Source of the DNA: Nitrospirae bacterium GWB2_47_37
GTDB taxonomy: Bacteria > Nitrospirota > Thermodesulfovibrionia > Thermodesulfovibrionales > Dissulfurispiraceae
NCBI GenBank assembly: GCA_001803635.1
Contig: MHDU01000038.1
Span: 18,762 to 82,761 of the forward strand
DNA: 64,000 bases
Direction of reading: 5' to 3'
This document shows, in pieces, positions 33,927-43,554 of the stretch. How positions within the stretch are numbered: position 1 is the stretch's first letter; each line of letters begins with the position of its first letter. A program made the position numbers and the translations under genes. Under the pieces are notes generated by a model, which was not told the origin of the DNA, did no database searches, and saw nothing but the letters and a program-made list of their open reading frames with translations.

Positions 33927-35335
33927 CAGCTTTTCCTTGCGAGCCCGGTCTTTACAGCGCATTCCGCAACCGCATGGGCAACGGCGGCAATAACCTTCCT
34001 GTCGAAAATGCTCGGTATGATGTAATCCTCATGCAGTTCGTCGTCCTTAAGCGTACGGGCAATAGCATTTGCGGCGGCGAACTTAATATCCTCATTCACT
34101 CCCTTCGCCCTGACGTCAAGCAGCCCCCTGAATATGCCGGGATAGCTGAGCATATTGTTTATCTGATTGGGATAGTCGGACCTTCCGGTGGCCAGTACCC
34201 TTACAAGCGGAAGCGCCTCTTCGGGCGCGATCTCCGGCTCCGGGTTTGCGAGGGCGAATACGACGGGTTCCTTTGACATTTTTCTTATATCATCCGCCGT
34301 AATGACATCCGGGGCGGAAAGGCCTATAAAGACGTCGGCTCCTCTCATCGCATCCTGTATGCCGCCTTTGATCCTCCTCGGATTGGTCATCTTTGCAAGT
34401 CTTCTCAGGTGAGGATTCATATGCCGCCGCCTGCCTTCATAGACGGCGCCTGCCTTATCGCATACTGTTATATCTTTTACTCCGTAACCCGAGAGTATCC
34501 GAGCCGTTGCCGAACCGGCGGCGCCGGCCCCGACAACGACCACCCTGAACTTTTTTATATCTTTTTTTAATAGTCTCGCCGTATTGATAAGAGCGGCCAA
34601 TACCACCGTTGCGGTTCCATGCTGGTCGTCATGGATAACGGGTATATCGAGGTCTTTCCTCAATCTTGCCTCTATATCGAAACAGCGCGGCGCGGATATG
34701 TCTTCGAGGTTTATTCCGCCGAACGGGACAGAGATGTTTTTGACGGTTTTTATTATCTCTTCGGGATCTTTTGTCTTTAGGGTTATAGGGAAGGCATCGA
34801 TGCCCGCGAATTCCTTAAAGATCATTGCCTTGCCTTCCATGACAGGCATTGCCGCCTCAGGCCCTATATCGCCGAGACCCAGCACGGCAGTGCCGTCCGA
34901 AACTATCGCCACGGAATTGCCCTTTATGGTATACCGGTAAACGTGTTCAGGATTGTCGTGTATATCCCTGCATATCCTTGCTACTCCCGGAGTATAAACC
35001 TTGGAAAGGTCATCTCTGTCCCTCACAGGCACTTTGTTATGGATCTCTATCTTGCCCCCCTCGTGCGACGAAAAGGTGCGGTCCATAACCCTGACGACCT
35101 TAGCTCCTTCGATGCTCCTGATGGAGTTTACGATCTTTTTTTCATGGTTTTCGTCCCGCGCGTTTACGGTTATATCTCTGGTTATCTTTCCTCTTTCTAC
35201 GCGGACTATGTCGATAGCGCCCATATCTCCGCCCGCCTGGCTTATAGCGTTCGCTATTTGAGAGAACATGCCTATCCGGTTTTCTATCTCCACACGGATT
35301 GTGATGCTGTAACTCGGACTGGGTATGCGTAACAC
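33926..35335 (-). CDS. NAD(P)-dependent malic enzyme with N-terminal ACT domain
   Basis: Malic enzyme oxidatively decarboxylates malate to pyruvate and CO2. The 469-residue protein begins with an ACT domain (about residues 1-85, SITIRVEIENRIGMFSQIANAIS), expected to bind a small regulator such as an amino acid. The malic N-terminal domain follows with VYTPGVA and SDGTAVLGLGDIGP, the metal-binding region IPVIHDDQHGTA, and the NAD-binding GAGAAGSATARIL. The start is GTG at 35335, preceded by TAAGGAGGG. A TATAAT at 35367-35362 on this strand may be its -10 box. It is the first gene of the malic enzyme-fumarase-kinases-regulator cluster. Confidence 0.92.
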   Translation of the reverse strand: MLRIPSPSYSITIRVEIENRIGMFSQIANAISQAGGDMGAIDIVRVERGKITRDITVNARDENHEKKIVNSIRSIEGAKVVRVMDRTFSSHEGGKIEIHNKVPVRDRDDLSKVYTPGVARICRDIHDNPEHVYRYTIKGNSVAIVSDGTAVLGLGDIGPEAAMPVMEGKAMIFKEFAGIDAFPITLKTKDPEEIIKTVKNISVPFGGINLEDISAPRCFDIEARLRKDLDIPVIHDDQHGTATVVLAALINTARLLKKDIKKFRVVVVGAGAAGSATARILSGYGVKDITVCDKAGAVYEGRRRHMNPHLRRLAKMTNPRRIKGGIQDAMRGADVFIGLSAPDVITADDIRKMSKEPVVFALANPEPEIAPEEALPLVRVLATGRSDYPNQINNMLSYPGIFRGLLDVRAKGVNEDIKFAAANAIARTLKDDELHEDYIIPSIFDRKVIAAVAHAVAECAVKTGLARKS

Positions 35336-35716
35336 GTTTTTCCCTCCTTACCCCTAAAGATATTATACTCCAAAATTCGCATGCCTGCGCGTTGATCCGT
35401 AATCCGTAGTCATCATGATGTAAGGCATACTTCAAAAGCCTTTACTAAGTGTAGTTACCGGTGCAATCCAAAGATTACATTTGTATCATCCAATAAGAAA
35501 GTAATGTTGTAGCTCACGAGAAAGAGGATGCTGTTATGATATTACATATGAGTAAAGGCTTTTTCAGCACGCCTCACGTCCTACAATTTATAGTCAAACA
35601 TTAAAAGGGCATTGAAGCCGTGCCTTCCATGCCTTGACTTGTTGTAAGATTGAATCTGAGTCTGTTGTATGGTATTTTAAAGTTAAACAAAGTTGAACGC
35701 AGAAAAGGGGTAATCC
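35336..35716. other. Divergent intergenic region between malic enzyme and sdhC
   Basis: The 381-bp region has no credible ORF. It contains a possible -10 TATAAT for malic enzyme (35362-35367, minus strand) and an inverted-repeat pair bounding 130 bp (35434-35563). A TTGACT at 35634-35639 upstream of sdhC has no good -10 box at normal spacing, so the sdh promoter remains unassigned. Confidence 0.6.
35434..35563. repeat. Inverted-repeat-bounded segment, possible small MITE
   Basis: The 13-bp sequence AAAAGCCTTTACT (35434-35446) recurs as its perfect reverse complement at 35551-35563. The 104 bp between are AT-rich and non-coding. No clear target-site duplication is seen. Confidence 0.5.
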
Positions 35717-36292
35717 ATGCGTTTTTTTCGGGACACCGTAGGCAGGAAGATAGTCATAGCGGTTACAGGACAGATTATGGCCGGCTTCGTCATTCTGCAC
35801 TTAATCGGCAACCCCCTTAATCCATACCCGGTGAAGCTGCCTGATATAGGCTTTCTCAAACAGTTGTCTCGCGTTATATTGCTCCTGTCTTTTATTTTTC
35901 ATGCCTTATTCGGCGTGCAGGTTGCCGTCGAGAACCGGGCTGCAAAACCGCAAACTTATGTTGTCAAAAAAAGACTCCGCACCAATTTTGCGGCGGAGAA
36001 TATGAGATGGTCGGGCGTTTTAACGGCGGCTTTCATTATTTATCATCTGTTATGGTTTTCGCTTCCGAAAGCAGGAAGCGGCTATGCAGTCACGGCTGTT
36101 TATTCAGGCGGTTTAACGGCTTTGTTTTTGCATCTGTATCACGGCATTGCAAGTTTCTTTCAGACAATCGGGTGCAATAGCGAGAGGACAATCCCTGTTG
36201 TCGAGAGGGCAGGCAAGGGCACGGCCGTTATACTGTTTGCCGGATATATTTTTATAGTGTTATTGAGCTTCATACAGGAGACTCTACGATGA
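35717..36292 (+). CDS. sdhC: Succinate dehydrogenase/fumarate reductase cytochrome b subunit
   Basis: The 191-residue membrane anchor has five hydrophobic helices and several His residues within them ([26 protein letters not shown]) that fit the di-heme type B anchor of the Geobacter/Bacteroides/Wolinella class. It exchanges electrons with the quinone pool. ATG 35717 is preceded by AGGGGTAA. Its stop overlaps the sdhA start (ATGA). The single anchor, rather than SdhC plus SdhD, is characteristic of this class. Confidence 0.9.
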   Translation: MRFFRDTVGRKIVIAVTGQIMAGFVILHLIGNPLNPYPVKLPDIGFLKQLSRVILLLSFIFHALFGVQVAVENRAAKPQTYVVKKRLRTNFAAENMRWSGVLTAAFIIYHLLWFSLPKAGSGYAVTAVYSGGLTALFLHLYHGIASFFQTIGCNSERTIPVVERAGKGTAVILFAGYIFIVLLSFIQETLR

Positions 36293-38202
36293 TACTTGAC
36301 GGAAAATGTCCATCAGGGCCGCTCCATGAAAAATGGGACAGGCGCAAGCAGGAATTGAGGCTTGTCGGTCCCGTCAATAAGCGGCAATATAAAATCATTG
36401 TGGTCGGCGCCGGTCTCGCAGGCGCATCGGCAGCGGCAACGCTCGGAGAACTCGGCTGTAATGTCGAGGCGTTTTGTTATCAGGACAGCCCGCGCAGGGG
36501 CCACAGCATTGCGGCTCAAGGCGGCATCAACGCGGCTAAAAATTATCCGAATGACGGAGACAGTATATTCCGTCTCTTTTACGACACCCTTAAGGGCGGC
36601 GACTTCAGGGCAAGAGAGGCGAATGTTTATCGCCTCTCTATGGTCAGTAACAATATTATCGACCAGTGCGTTGCTCAGGGAGTGCCTTTTGCGCGCGATT
36701 ACGCGGGCTATCTCGACAATCGCTCCTTCGGCGGAGCGCAGGTGTCGAGGACATTTTACGCCAGAGGACAGACAGGACAGCAACTGCTCCTCGGCGCATA
36801 TTCCGCCCTTATGAGGCAGGTAAGGTCAGGGACGGTTACGATTCATCCCCGGATGGAAATGTTGGATTTAGTGATTGTCGATGGAGATGCAAAGGGTATT
36901 ACCGTCCGTGACCTCGTCTCTGGAGATATTAAATGCCATGCCGCCGATGCTGTTTGCCTCTGCACCGGAGGCTATGCCAATGTCTTTCATCTTTCTACAA
37001 ATGCTATGGGATCTAATGTTACCGCCGCGTTCAGGGCGTATAAAAAGGGCGCGCTTTTCGCGAACCCCTGTTTCACGCAAATACATCCGACATGTATACC
37101 GGTTTCAGGAGAACATCAGTCGAAGCTTACGCTTATGTCCGAATCGTTGAGGAACGACGGCAGGGTATGGGTTCCGAAAAATAAAGGCGATAAAAGGCTG
37201 CCGTCCGAAATACCGGAGGCAGAGAGGGATTACTACCTTGAGCGCAAATATCCCGGTTTCGGCAACCTCACTCCGAGGGACATAGCATCCCGCGCCGCTA
37301 AAGATGTCTGCGACGAAGGCAGAGGGGTGGGGCCGGGGGGCTACGGAGTTTATCTCGATTTTGAGGATGCGATCGGGAGACTCGGCGAAAATACAATAAG
37401 GGAGCGTTACGGCAATCTTTTTGAAATGTATGAACGGATAACAGGCGAGGATGCCTATAAACGGCCCATGCGTATTTATCCGGCGCCCCATTATGCGATG
37501 GGCGGCCTCTGGGTCGATTATAATCTTCAGAGCAACATCCCGGGACTCTTTGTCCTCGGGGAGGCTAACTTTTCGGATCACGGCGCGAACAGGCTCGGAG
37601 CGAGCGCATTAATGCAGGGGCTTGCGGACGGCTATTTTATAATCCCTTACACAATATCGGATTATTTAGCCCGGACCAAACCCGGCGTCGTTAATACGGG
37701 ACATGCCGAATTCAGAAGATCGATTGAAGATATGAACGCATCGGTAAAAAAACTTCTCTCCATTAACGGAAGGAGGACGGTGAATGAGTTTCATCGTGAA
37801 CTCGGCAGGATTATGTGGGACTACGTCGGGATGTCGAGGAGCGAGGACGGTCTCAAAAAGGCGCTGTCAATAATACCGGGACTCCGCGCGGAATTCATGG
37901 AGGATGTAAAGATTCCGGGAAGCGGCATGGACCTGAATCAGGAATTAGAAAAGGCGGGCAGGGTCGCCGATTTTTTGGAGTTTGCGGAACTTATGGCGCA
38001 AGACGCCCTTCACAGGAACGAATCATGCGGCGGCCATTTCCGCGTGGAGCACCAAATGCCGGACGGTGAGGCAAAGCGGGACGATGAAAATTTCCGTTAT
38101 GTCGCGGCATGGGAGTTCAAAGGCATAAATAAGGAGCCCGGGCTTCATAAGGAGCCATTGTCGTTCGAGAATGTGAAGCCTGCGGTAAGGAGCTATAAAT
38201 AA
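36289..38202 (+). CDS. sdhA: Succinate dehydrogenase/fumarate reductase flavoprotein subunit
   Basis: The 637-residue catalytic subunit interconverts succinate and fumarate. It shows the FAD-binding [12 protein letters not shown], the [15 protein letters not shown] region containing the His that carries covalent [14 protein letters not shown], and the active-site region [29 protein letters not shown] and [13 protein letters not shown] motifs follow toward the C-terminus. The sequence style is type B (Bacteroides/Geobacter-like), in which the same enzyme can act as fumarate reductase. The direction in vivo cannot be told from sequence. It is coupled to sdhC (ATGA) and to sdhB (TAATG). Confidence 0.95.
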   Translation: MILDGKCPSGPLHEKWDRRKQELRLVGPVNKRQYKIIVVGAGLAGASAAATLGELGCNVEAFCYQDSPRRGHSIAAQGGINAAKNYPNDGDSIFRLFYDTLKGGDFRAREANVYRLSMVSNNIIDQCVAQGVPFARDYAGYLDNRSFGGAQVSRTFYARGQTGQQLLLGAYSALMRQVRSGTVTIHPRMEMLDLVIVDGDAKGITVRDLVSGDIKCHAADAVCLCTGGYANVFHLSTNAMGSNVTAAFRAYKKGALFANPCFTQIHPTCIPVSGEHQSKLTLMSESLRNDGRVWVPKNKGDKRLPSEIPEAERDYYLERKYPGFGNLTPRDIASRAAKDVCDEGRGVGPGGYGVYLDFEDAIGRLGENTIRERYGNLFEMYERITGEDAYKRPMRIYPAPHYAMGGLWVDYNLQSNIPGLFVLGEANFSDHGANRLGASALMQGLADGYFIIPYTISDYLARTKPGVVNTGHAEFRRSIEDMNASVKKLLSINGRRTVNEFHRELGRIMWDYVGMSRSEDGLKKALSIIPGLRAEFMEDVKIPGSGMDLNQELEKAGRVADFLEFAELMAQDALHRNESCGGHFRVEHQMPDGEAKRDDENFRYVAAWEFKGINKEPGLHKEPLSFENVKPAVRSYK

Positions 38203-38948
38203 TGAACCTGAACCTGTTCGTCTGGCGGCAGAAGCGCACCGATGAAAAAGGAGCGATGGAGAGATACGAGGCTAAGGACATAAGCCCGGAGATGTCCTTT
38301 CTCGAAATGCTCGATATGGTGAATGAAGGACTGATTAAAAAGGGCATGGAGCCTATCGCATTCGACCACGACTGCCGGGAGGGTATATGCGGCATGTGCT
38401 CTCAGGTCATTAACGGAATACCGCACGGCCCCAAAGAAAAGACAACGACTTGCCAGTTACACATGAGGAATTTCAGGGACGGCGATACGATTTATATAGA
38501 GCCGTTTCGCGCGAAGGCGTTTCCGGTAATAAAAGATTTGATTATAGACAGGAGCGCGCTGGACAGGATCATTCAGGCGGGCGGCTACATCTCCGCGCAT
38601 ACCGGAGGCGTGCCGGACGCGAATGCGGTGCTGATCCCAAAGGAAGACGCCGAAACCGCTATGGACGCGGCCGAATGCATCGGATGCGGGGCATGCGTTG
38701 CGGCCTGTCCGAACGGCTCCGCAATGCTTTTTACCGCCGCAAAGGTCTCCCATTTAGCCGTCCTGCCGCAGGGAAAGATCGAAGCCGCGCGCCGCGTCTG
38801 CGTAATGACGGAGGAGATGCTGAATGAAGGCTTCGGCAACTGCGGCAACCATTACGAGTGCCGGGCGGCCTGTCCCAAAGGAATAGAGGTTAAATTTATA
38901 GCGAAACTTAACAGGGAATATATTAAGGCTCAAATAGGGATGAAATGA
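38202..38948 (+). CDS. sdhB: Succinate dehydrogenase/fumarate reductase iron-sulfur subunit
   Basis: The 248-residue subunit carries three clusters. The [2Fe-2S] motif is CREGICGMC with a distal Cys in TTCQLH. The [4Fe-4S] motif is [12 protein letters not shown], and the [3Fe-4S] site is [14 protein letters not shown]. It links the flavin to the di-heme anchor. It overlaps the sdhA stop by 1 nt and ends in TGA, 9 bp from the convergent amrS-like gene, with no recognisable terminator between. Confidence 0.95.
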   Translation: MNLNLFVWRQKRTDEKGAMERYEAKDISPEMSFLEMLDMVNEGLIKKGMEPIAFDHDCREGICGMCSQVINGIPHGPKEKTTTCQLHMRNFRDGDTIYIEPFRAKAFPVIKDLIIDRSALDRIIQAGGYISAHTGGVPDANAVLIPKEDAETAMDAAECIGCGACVAACPNGSAMLFTAAKVSHLAVLPQGKIEAARRVCVMTEEMLNEGFGNCGNHYECRAACPKGIEVKFIAKLNREYIKAQIGMK

Positions 38949-38957
38949 TTCTATAGG

Positions 38958-39968
38958 TTACGGCATCCCTATGCCGTCTATTTGCGCCCCGCATTTCGGG
39001 CAATTAGAATTTTTCATCTTGATGGTCGTCAGGGAAAAACCGAACCTTTCTATCAGGAGTTCTCCGCATGAAGGGCAGTAAGTATTTTCGCCTCCTTCGC
39101 CCGGCACATTGCCCTCGTAGACGTATTTCAATCCCGTCTTTAATCCTATCTCTCGCGCTGTACGCAATGTTTTTAAAGGGGTTCTCGGTTTGTCCAATAA
39201 TTTATATGTAGGGTAAAATTGCGTAACATGCCACGGCATTGCGATGTCGATGGATTTTATGAATTCCGCGACCCACTCTAAAAATTCTTCGGAATCGTTA
39301 TAGTCCGGTATTATGAGTGTCGTTATCTCTACCCATACGCCCAGTTCCTTCATGAGCTTAATCGTGTCGAGGACGGGCTGCAGCCTTGCGCCCGCTACCT
39401 TTTTATAGAAATCGTCGTCGCCTTTTAAATCGATATTGTTCGCATCGAGATACGGGGCGATAAGCTTAGTCGCGTCCGGGCTTGAAAAACCGTTGCTGAC
39501 GAATACGTTCTTTATTCCCTTTTCATGAGCGAGCCGGGCGCAGTCGTACGCGAATTCCATGAATATCGTCGGCTCCGTATATGTGTAAGATATGCTCTTG
39601 CAGCCGGCAAGCTCCGCTTCTCTAACAACCTGTTCCGGCGTCATATCCTCTCCGGGAATATCCGGGTGCTGTTTCGGATATTGGGATATATCATAATTCT
39701 GGCAATGCAGGCATCTGAGATTGCAGCCTACGGTCGCGATGGAATAAGACCTCGATTCCGGATGGAAGTGAAACAGGGGTTTTTTCTCTATGGGGTCTAT
39801 ATGACGGGCTATGACCTTTCCGTAAACGAGGCTATAAAGAGTGCCGTCCCTATTTTCCCGAACAGCGCATATTCCCCGCTTGCCCGGAGATATGGCGCAG
39901 TATTGCGCGCAGAGACGGCACTTTACCTTTCCGCCTTCCTTTTTTTCGTAAAGTATCGCTTCTTTCAT
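38958..39968 (-). CDS. amrS: AmrS, radical SAM enzyme of the AmmeMemoRadiSam system
   Basis: The 336-residue protein resembles pyruvate formate-lyase-activating enzyme and has the radical SAM motif CNLRCLHC (near residue 80). An N-terminal Cys-rich segment (CRLCAQYCAISPGKRGICAVREN) and a C-terminal zinc-ribbon-like pair (CPSC...CPKC) complete it. These features are typical of AmrS, whose partners AmrA and AmrB (Memo-like) are not in the window. The molecular function is not settled; modification of a protein partner is likely. It lies 3 bp downstream of the DUF2934 gene on the same strand and is probably co-transcribed with it. Confidence 0.85.
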   Translation of the reverse strand: MKEAILYEKKEGGKVKCRLCAQYCAISPGKRGICAVRENRDGTLYSLVYGKVIARHIDPIEKKPLFHFHPESRSYSIATVGCNLRCLHCQNYDISQYPKQHPDIPGEDMTPEQVVREAELAGCKSISYTYTEPTIFMEFAYDCARLAHEKGIKNVFVSNGFSSPDATKLIAPYLDANNIDLKGDDDFYKKVAGARLQPVLDTIKLMKELGVWVEITTLIIPDYNDSEEFLEWVAEFIKSIDIAMPWHVTQFYPTYKLLDKPRTPLKTLRTAREIGLKTGLKYVYEGNVPGEGGENTYCPSCGELLIERFGFSLTTIKMKNSNCPKCGAQIDGIGMP

Positions 39969-39971
39969 TGT

Positions 39972-40157
39972 CTACCGTGTCTTTTTTTGTCCTGACTTTT
40001 CAGGGAATGATTTCGGCGGCGTTTTTCTTTGAACGGCATGGTGCTGCGTTATTATTTTTTCCGCTTCAAGCCAATGCTCTATGTCCCTGCCGTGAGTATG
40101 ACCGCTTTTTACCCAAATTTCATGGGCTATTTTTGATATTTCATGATGCATGCTCAT
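39972..40157 (-). CDS. Small DUF2934-like protein
   Basis: The 61-residue product contains HEISKIAHEIWVKSGHTHGRD followed by IEHWLEAEKII, which matches the short DUF2934 pattern (a helical motif ending in HWLEAE). The family is widespread, often near stress genes, and its role is unknown. ATG 40157 follows an AGGAGG ribosome binding site. A promoter-like pair lies at 40189-40217. The C-terminus is Lys/Pro-rich. Confidence 0.7.
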   Translation of the reverse strand: MSMHHEISKIAHEIWVKSGHTHGRDIEHWLEAEKIITQHHAVQRKTPPKSFPEKSGQKKTR

Positions 40158-40463
40158 AACAGTCCTCCTGATATGGTTGTTTAAACAAAGCATAGCTCTA
40201 TTTAAAGTTCAATGCAAGGTGTGTGCCCTTTCTGTCCAACACGCCAACACGGATTGTCTTCCAGACGACAGTATAATCATTGCTCGGTCTACTATCCTTT
40301 TAACGGAGGTTGAATAAAAACATCAAAAATCTTGGAAACAGAAAGGAGGAGTCATAGAAAAGGAGGTACAGAAATAGGTGTTAACAGCCCGGAGTCTCCA
40401 AAAGGCATCTTGGAGTATCTAATTAATAATCTGCAAAACTGTATATAATTGGGAGGGCGTTTT
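40158..40463. other. Intergenic region between DUF2934 and the exported protein gene
   Basis: The 306-bp region has no ORF. On the left it holds a minus-strand promoter and a TTGTTTAAACAA palindrome. On the right it has AAAGGAGGAGTC and AAAAGGAGGTAC, two ribosome-binding-site-like words not followed by an ORF, which may be remnants of lost small genes. A 6-bp stem CTCCAA/TTGGAG lies near 40396-40415. No good plus-strand promoter was found. Confidence 0.5.
40177..40217 (-). promoter_or_regulatory. Promoter for DUF2934-amrS with adjacent palindrome
   Basis: On the minus strand TTGCAT (40217-40212), a 17-bp spacer and TATGCT (40194-40189) form a plausible sigma70-type promoter. The 12-bp perfect palindrome TTGTTTAAACAA (40177-40188) lies immediately downstream and could be an operator. 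Confidence 0.5.
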
Positions 40464-41021
40464 ATGAAAAAGATTATCTATGCATCGGTTTTACTTATTT
40501 TTGTTTTGGGCATGGGACTTCCTGTATATTCAGGAGAAATAACTCCCAAGATGAACCCCCAAATAGATGAATACAAGAAAAAGGCTGCGGGATGGGCGAG
40601 CAATCCCGCCATTATAAAGGCTGTAAAAGAAAGTAATGCCAAGGGGCCTATTCAAGGTATGGGCAATGTAAAGTGGCGGGAACTGAAGGAAAATGATCCG
40701 ATAGTCCATGGGTTCATTACCAGCCCGACCGGGCAACTTCTTACGCAATGGATGAACGCGGATCCAAAAGGCATAAACAAGATTGTCCTCAGCGGAGATA
40801 AGAGTCACCGCGTAGCATTTACATCAATGCCGGCCATCTATATCGGCAAGGGCAAACCTAACTTTGACGAAGCTTTTAGCGGTAAAATCTGGCAGCAAGG
40901 TGAGTCCAAGCCCGACCCCAGCACCAATATCGACACGGTCCAAATTGCTGCGCCTGTTAAAGACGGGGGTAAAATTATTGGTGTGCTTCTTGTGAGTCTT
41001 ACTACAGCGAACCTTAAATGA
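40464..41021 (+). CDS. Exported protein resembling a periplasmic PDC/Cache-type sensor domain
   Basis: The 185-residue product has a signal peptide (MKKIIYASVLLIFVLGMGLPVYS) and a mature domain of about 160 residues. That domain has a helical N-terminal part and a beta-rich part with GKGKPNFDEAFSGKIWQQGESKPDP and IAAPVKDGGKIIGVLLVSLTT, the pattern of PDC/Cache ligand-binding domains (cf. VYDxxGKVIGVL). It is not attached to any kinase or chemoreceptor. GGGAGG precedes ATG 40464. It lies 10 bp ahead of a DASS transporter gene. It may bind the transported anion or a redox-active ligand; this is inference. Confidence 0.65.
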   Translation: MKKIIYASVLLIFVLGMGLPVYSGEITPKMNPQIDEYKKKAAGWASNPAIIKAVKESNAKGPIQGMGNVKWRELKENDPIVHGFITSPTGQLLTQWMNADPKGINKIVLSGDKSHRVAFTSMPAIYIGKGKPNFDEAFSGKIWQQGESKPDPSTNIDTVQIAAPVKDGGKIIGVLLVSLTTANLK

Positions 41022-41031
41022 GGAGGGGTGT

Positions 41032-42564
41032 ATGAATGAAATGAAAGGTACGACAGGCATAGCAACATCCGCCGCAACCAACAGTTTCTTCGGCCAGTTT
41101 TTAGAGAACATTCGTGCACGAGGACGTGCTCCGGCTAAGACGTTGATCGGTTTTTTTGTTGCATGGGCAGTGTTTTTTTTCATTGTATGGATTATGCCGC
41201 TCCCTGAAGGCATGTCAAGCGCCGGGAAGGCGACACTGGCAGTTCTGGCATGGGCCACACTTATGTGGATAACCGAAGCGCTGCCTGTAGGAGTTACAGG
41301 ACTTCTTATTCCCATGCTCCTGGTCATGGGTGGGGCAGTCGGTAAGTTCCCTGCGGCAGCCGGCGGTTTCAACCAGCCCGTAGTTTTCTTAACACTGGCA
41401 GCATTCATATTTGCGGCTATTATACAAGCTGCAGGTCTTGATCGGCGCATTGCCCTCACACTCCTGAAAAAACTGCGAGTCAAGGAAGTAGGGGGGGTGA
41501 TCTGGGGCATGTTCGGTGTCAACCTTGTCCTGTCGCTGATCATCCCTGCAGCCAATGCCCGCGCTGCTACATTGTTGCCCGTAGTGAACGGTATCACACG
41601 TTTATTCGGGGATACACCAGAGGAGCGCGCAGGCAAAAAAGCAATCGTGATTCAGACGCTGGTCTATGGTTCCATGATCAGCGGCATGTGTATTATGACT
41701 GCGCATCTGCCCAATCTGATCCTCGTCGGACTTTTTGAAACAGAGCTGGCCTATAACTTATCCTATTTTAACTGGTTCCTGTTGCAGTGGCCATATCTCG
41801 GCATGTTTGTTATAACACAGTGGTGGATACGCCGCTATTTCAAGACAAAGGGAGTCGCAATCCCCGGCGGTATAGCAAAGGTGAAGGAAATGCAGGCCGA
41901 GTTGCCCAAGACCAGCCAAACCGAATGGCTGATAATAGCCGTGTTCGCCTTTGTAGGGCTCATGTGGATGACTGAGTCGGTGCACAAAATAAAGGCGCAC
42001 AATGCAGCGCTGATGGGCATTGCGATCATTTTCATTCCGGGGATGTTCGGCTTTAAATGGAAGGCGCTCCAGGACCGCACAATATGGGGAACATGGTTGC
42101 TGCTGGCCGGAGCCATGTCCATGTCCGCGGCTATGGGATCGTCCGGTCTGGCACAGTGGCTGTCGGATATAGTTCATCCCATTGCAAATGGGCGTCCATG
42201 GTGGGCAATCCTTCTTATACTCATGGTGGGTACGCATATCATTCGATTGGGAATGCTTTCCAATGTTGCGGCTATTGCCATGCTGGCGCCTATCCTGATT
42301 GCCTTAGCGCCTAAACTGGGACTGCATCCGGTGGCATTCACCATGCTGGTGTCCGATACGGATACCTTTGCTTATATATTGCCGACACAGATTACCGCAG
42401 CAGTGATCGCATACAGCAGCGGTACTTTCAGTATGGCGGATTATGCAAAAGCGGGCTGGGTATCCGTGCTTATTGCCATTGCATACGGCATTCTCATTAT
42501 GGCGCCATGGTATGCCTTTATGGGAATTCCAGTTTGGGACCCTGCAGCTCCATGGCCGTTCTAA
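41032..42564 (+). CDS. DASS/SLC13-family anion transporter
   Basis: The 510-residue protein has many transmembrane segments and the family layout with a repeated hairpin: one half includes MWITEALPVGVTGLLIPMLL, the other includes SMSAAMGSSGLAQWLSDIV. SLC13 members transport sulfate, citrate or C4-dicarboxylates with Na+ or H+. The substrate is not readable from sequence. Its place directly upstream of an adenylylsulfate reductase-like cluster favours sulfate or another sulfur oxyanion, but malate, succinate or citrate remain possible given the metabolic neighbours. The start ATG 41032 follows GAGGAGGGG. Confidence 0.85.
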   Translation: MNEMKGTTGIATSAATNSFFGQFLENIRARGRAPAKTLIGFFVAWAVFFFIVWIMPLPEGMSSAGKATLAVLAWATLMWITEALPVGVTGLLIPMLLVMGGAVGKFPAAAGGFNQPVVFLTLAAFIFAAIIQAAGLDRRIALTLLKKLRVKEVGGVIWGMFGVNLVLSLIIPAANARAATLLPVVNGITRLFGDTPEERAGKKAIVIQTLVYGSMISGMCIMTAHLPNLILVGLFETELAYNLSYFNWFLLQWPYLGMFVITQWWIRRYFKTKGVAIPGGIAKVKEMQAELPKTSQTEWLIIAVFAFVGLMWMTESVHKIKAHNAALMGIAIIFIPGMFGFKWKALQDRTIWGTWLLLAGAMSMSAAMGSSGLAQWLSDIVHPIANGRPWWAILLILMVGTHIIRLGMLSNVAAIAMLAPILIALAPKLGLHPVAFTMLVSDTDTFAYILPTQITAAVIAYSSGTFSMADYAKAGWVSVLIAIAYGILIMAPWYAFMGIPVWDPAAPWPF

Positions 42565-42579
42565 AACATCGACAGAATT

Positions 42580-42614
42580 GAAGTCCTGTCTGTGCATTGC
42601 ACCGACAGGACTTC
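42580..42614. other. Strong stem-loop after the DASS transporter gene
   Basis: A perfect 11-bp inverted repeat (GAAGTCCTGTC/GACAGGACTTC) with a 13-nt loop lies 15 bp past the transporter stop. No T-run follows on the plus strand. It probably separates the transporter transcript from the regulator gene. Confidence 0.55.
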
Positions 42615-42713
42615 AGCTTAGGCGTATGGACAAAGTTTTGATGGAGAGTTAAACTTAGAACATAATGGGTTATGGGGCAAGAGATGTAAACACATTAATT
42701 CGCAGTTAATTTT

Positions 42714-43403
42714 ATGGAAAAACACTGGTATTTAAGCGCCATAGACATTATCAATGAATTACCGGAAGGCGAGAGGTCATTTTTTTACCAAAAATCACAC
42801 AGGAAAAAATATGCTAAAAGCAGCGTTATCTTCTCTCCGGGCGACCATGGCAATTTAATCTATTATGTTTTAAACGGCAGGATTAAGATCTACAACCTTT
42901 CTGAGTGCGGGAAGGAGATTATATACTGGTTTTGTCATCCAAAGGATTTTTTCGGTCTTGCAGAGGTTTGCGGCGGCGAGATGAGGACCGTCTTCGCAGA
43001 GGCGGCGGAGGAGACAGAGGTCTTGTGGATAAACAGAGCGAATTTTGAAGAACTAATCAGCAGAAGTCCTAAGATAGCCCTCTTTATTATGAGGATACTC
43101 GGCAGCAGGATAAGACAGACACATGAGACCATAAAGGATCTTATTATGTGCGATGTGCACACCCGGTTGGCACAGCTTCTCATCAAGCTCGGGCAAATAT
43201 GCGGCTGTTCTCATGATGGGGTTATTACCTTAGAGAAAAAGTTTACCCATCAGGAAATGGCAAACATGATAGGGGCCACAAGGACAACCGTGACGGAAGT
43301 GATGAACGAGTTTAGAAAAACCGGGTTTATTAAGTGTGACGGCAGCAGGATCACCATTCTTGATTACGCACGGCTTGCCGGATTTATAGGTTTTTCCGAC
43401 TGA
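42714..43403 (+). CDS. Crp/Fnr-family transcriptional regulator
   Basis: The 229-residue regulator has an N-terminal cyclic-nucleotide-type beta-barrel (VIFSPGDHGNLIYYVLNGRIKIYN...) and a C-terminal winged helix with HQEMANMIGATRTTVTEVMNEF as recognition helix region. No FNR-type N-terminal Cys quartet is present, so an iron-sulfur sensor of the FNR kind is unlikely; the effector is unknown. It sits between the transporter and the apr/hdr genes and is their probable regulator. No clear ribosome binding site is seen before ATG 42714. It ends in TGA, one of several genes here using TGA as stop. Confidence 0.88.
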   Translation: MEKHWYLSAIDIINELPEGERSFFYQKSHRKKYAKSSVIFSPGDHGNLIYYVLNGRIKIYNLSECGKEIIYWFCHPKDFFGLAEVCGGEMRTVFAEAAEETEVLWINRANFEELISRSPKIALFIMRILGSRIRQTHETIKDLIMCDVHTRLAQLLIKLGQICGCSHDGVITLEKKFTHQEMANMIGATRTTVTEVMNEFRKTGFIKCDGSRITILDYARLAGFIGFSD

Positions 43404-43554
43404 TATTTTTCAATCCCCTCTTTATAGTTCTACACAGAAACACCCTTCATCGGATTTCTTGAAAAATAATCAATAACTGTCGTCCAGCAAACATAATTAA
43501 AGTTTTTTAAGTTGTAGTATAGATTCAATAATACGTTAAAGGAGGTTAAGGACA

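Noticed and set aside
40444..40449. TATAAT as -10 box for the exported protein gene
   Set aside because: It is only 15 nt from the start codon and would place the transcript start at the ribosome binding site; no -35 partner is seen.
43459..43473. FNR/Crp box TTGA-N7-TCAA upstream of aprA
   Set aside because: The half-site spacing is one base longer than in the FNR/Crp consensus, and AT-rich DNA gives such matches by chance.
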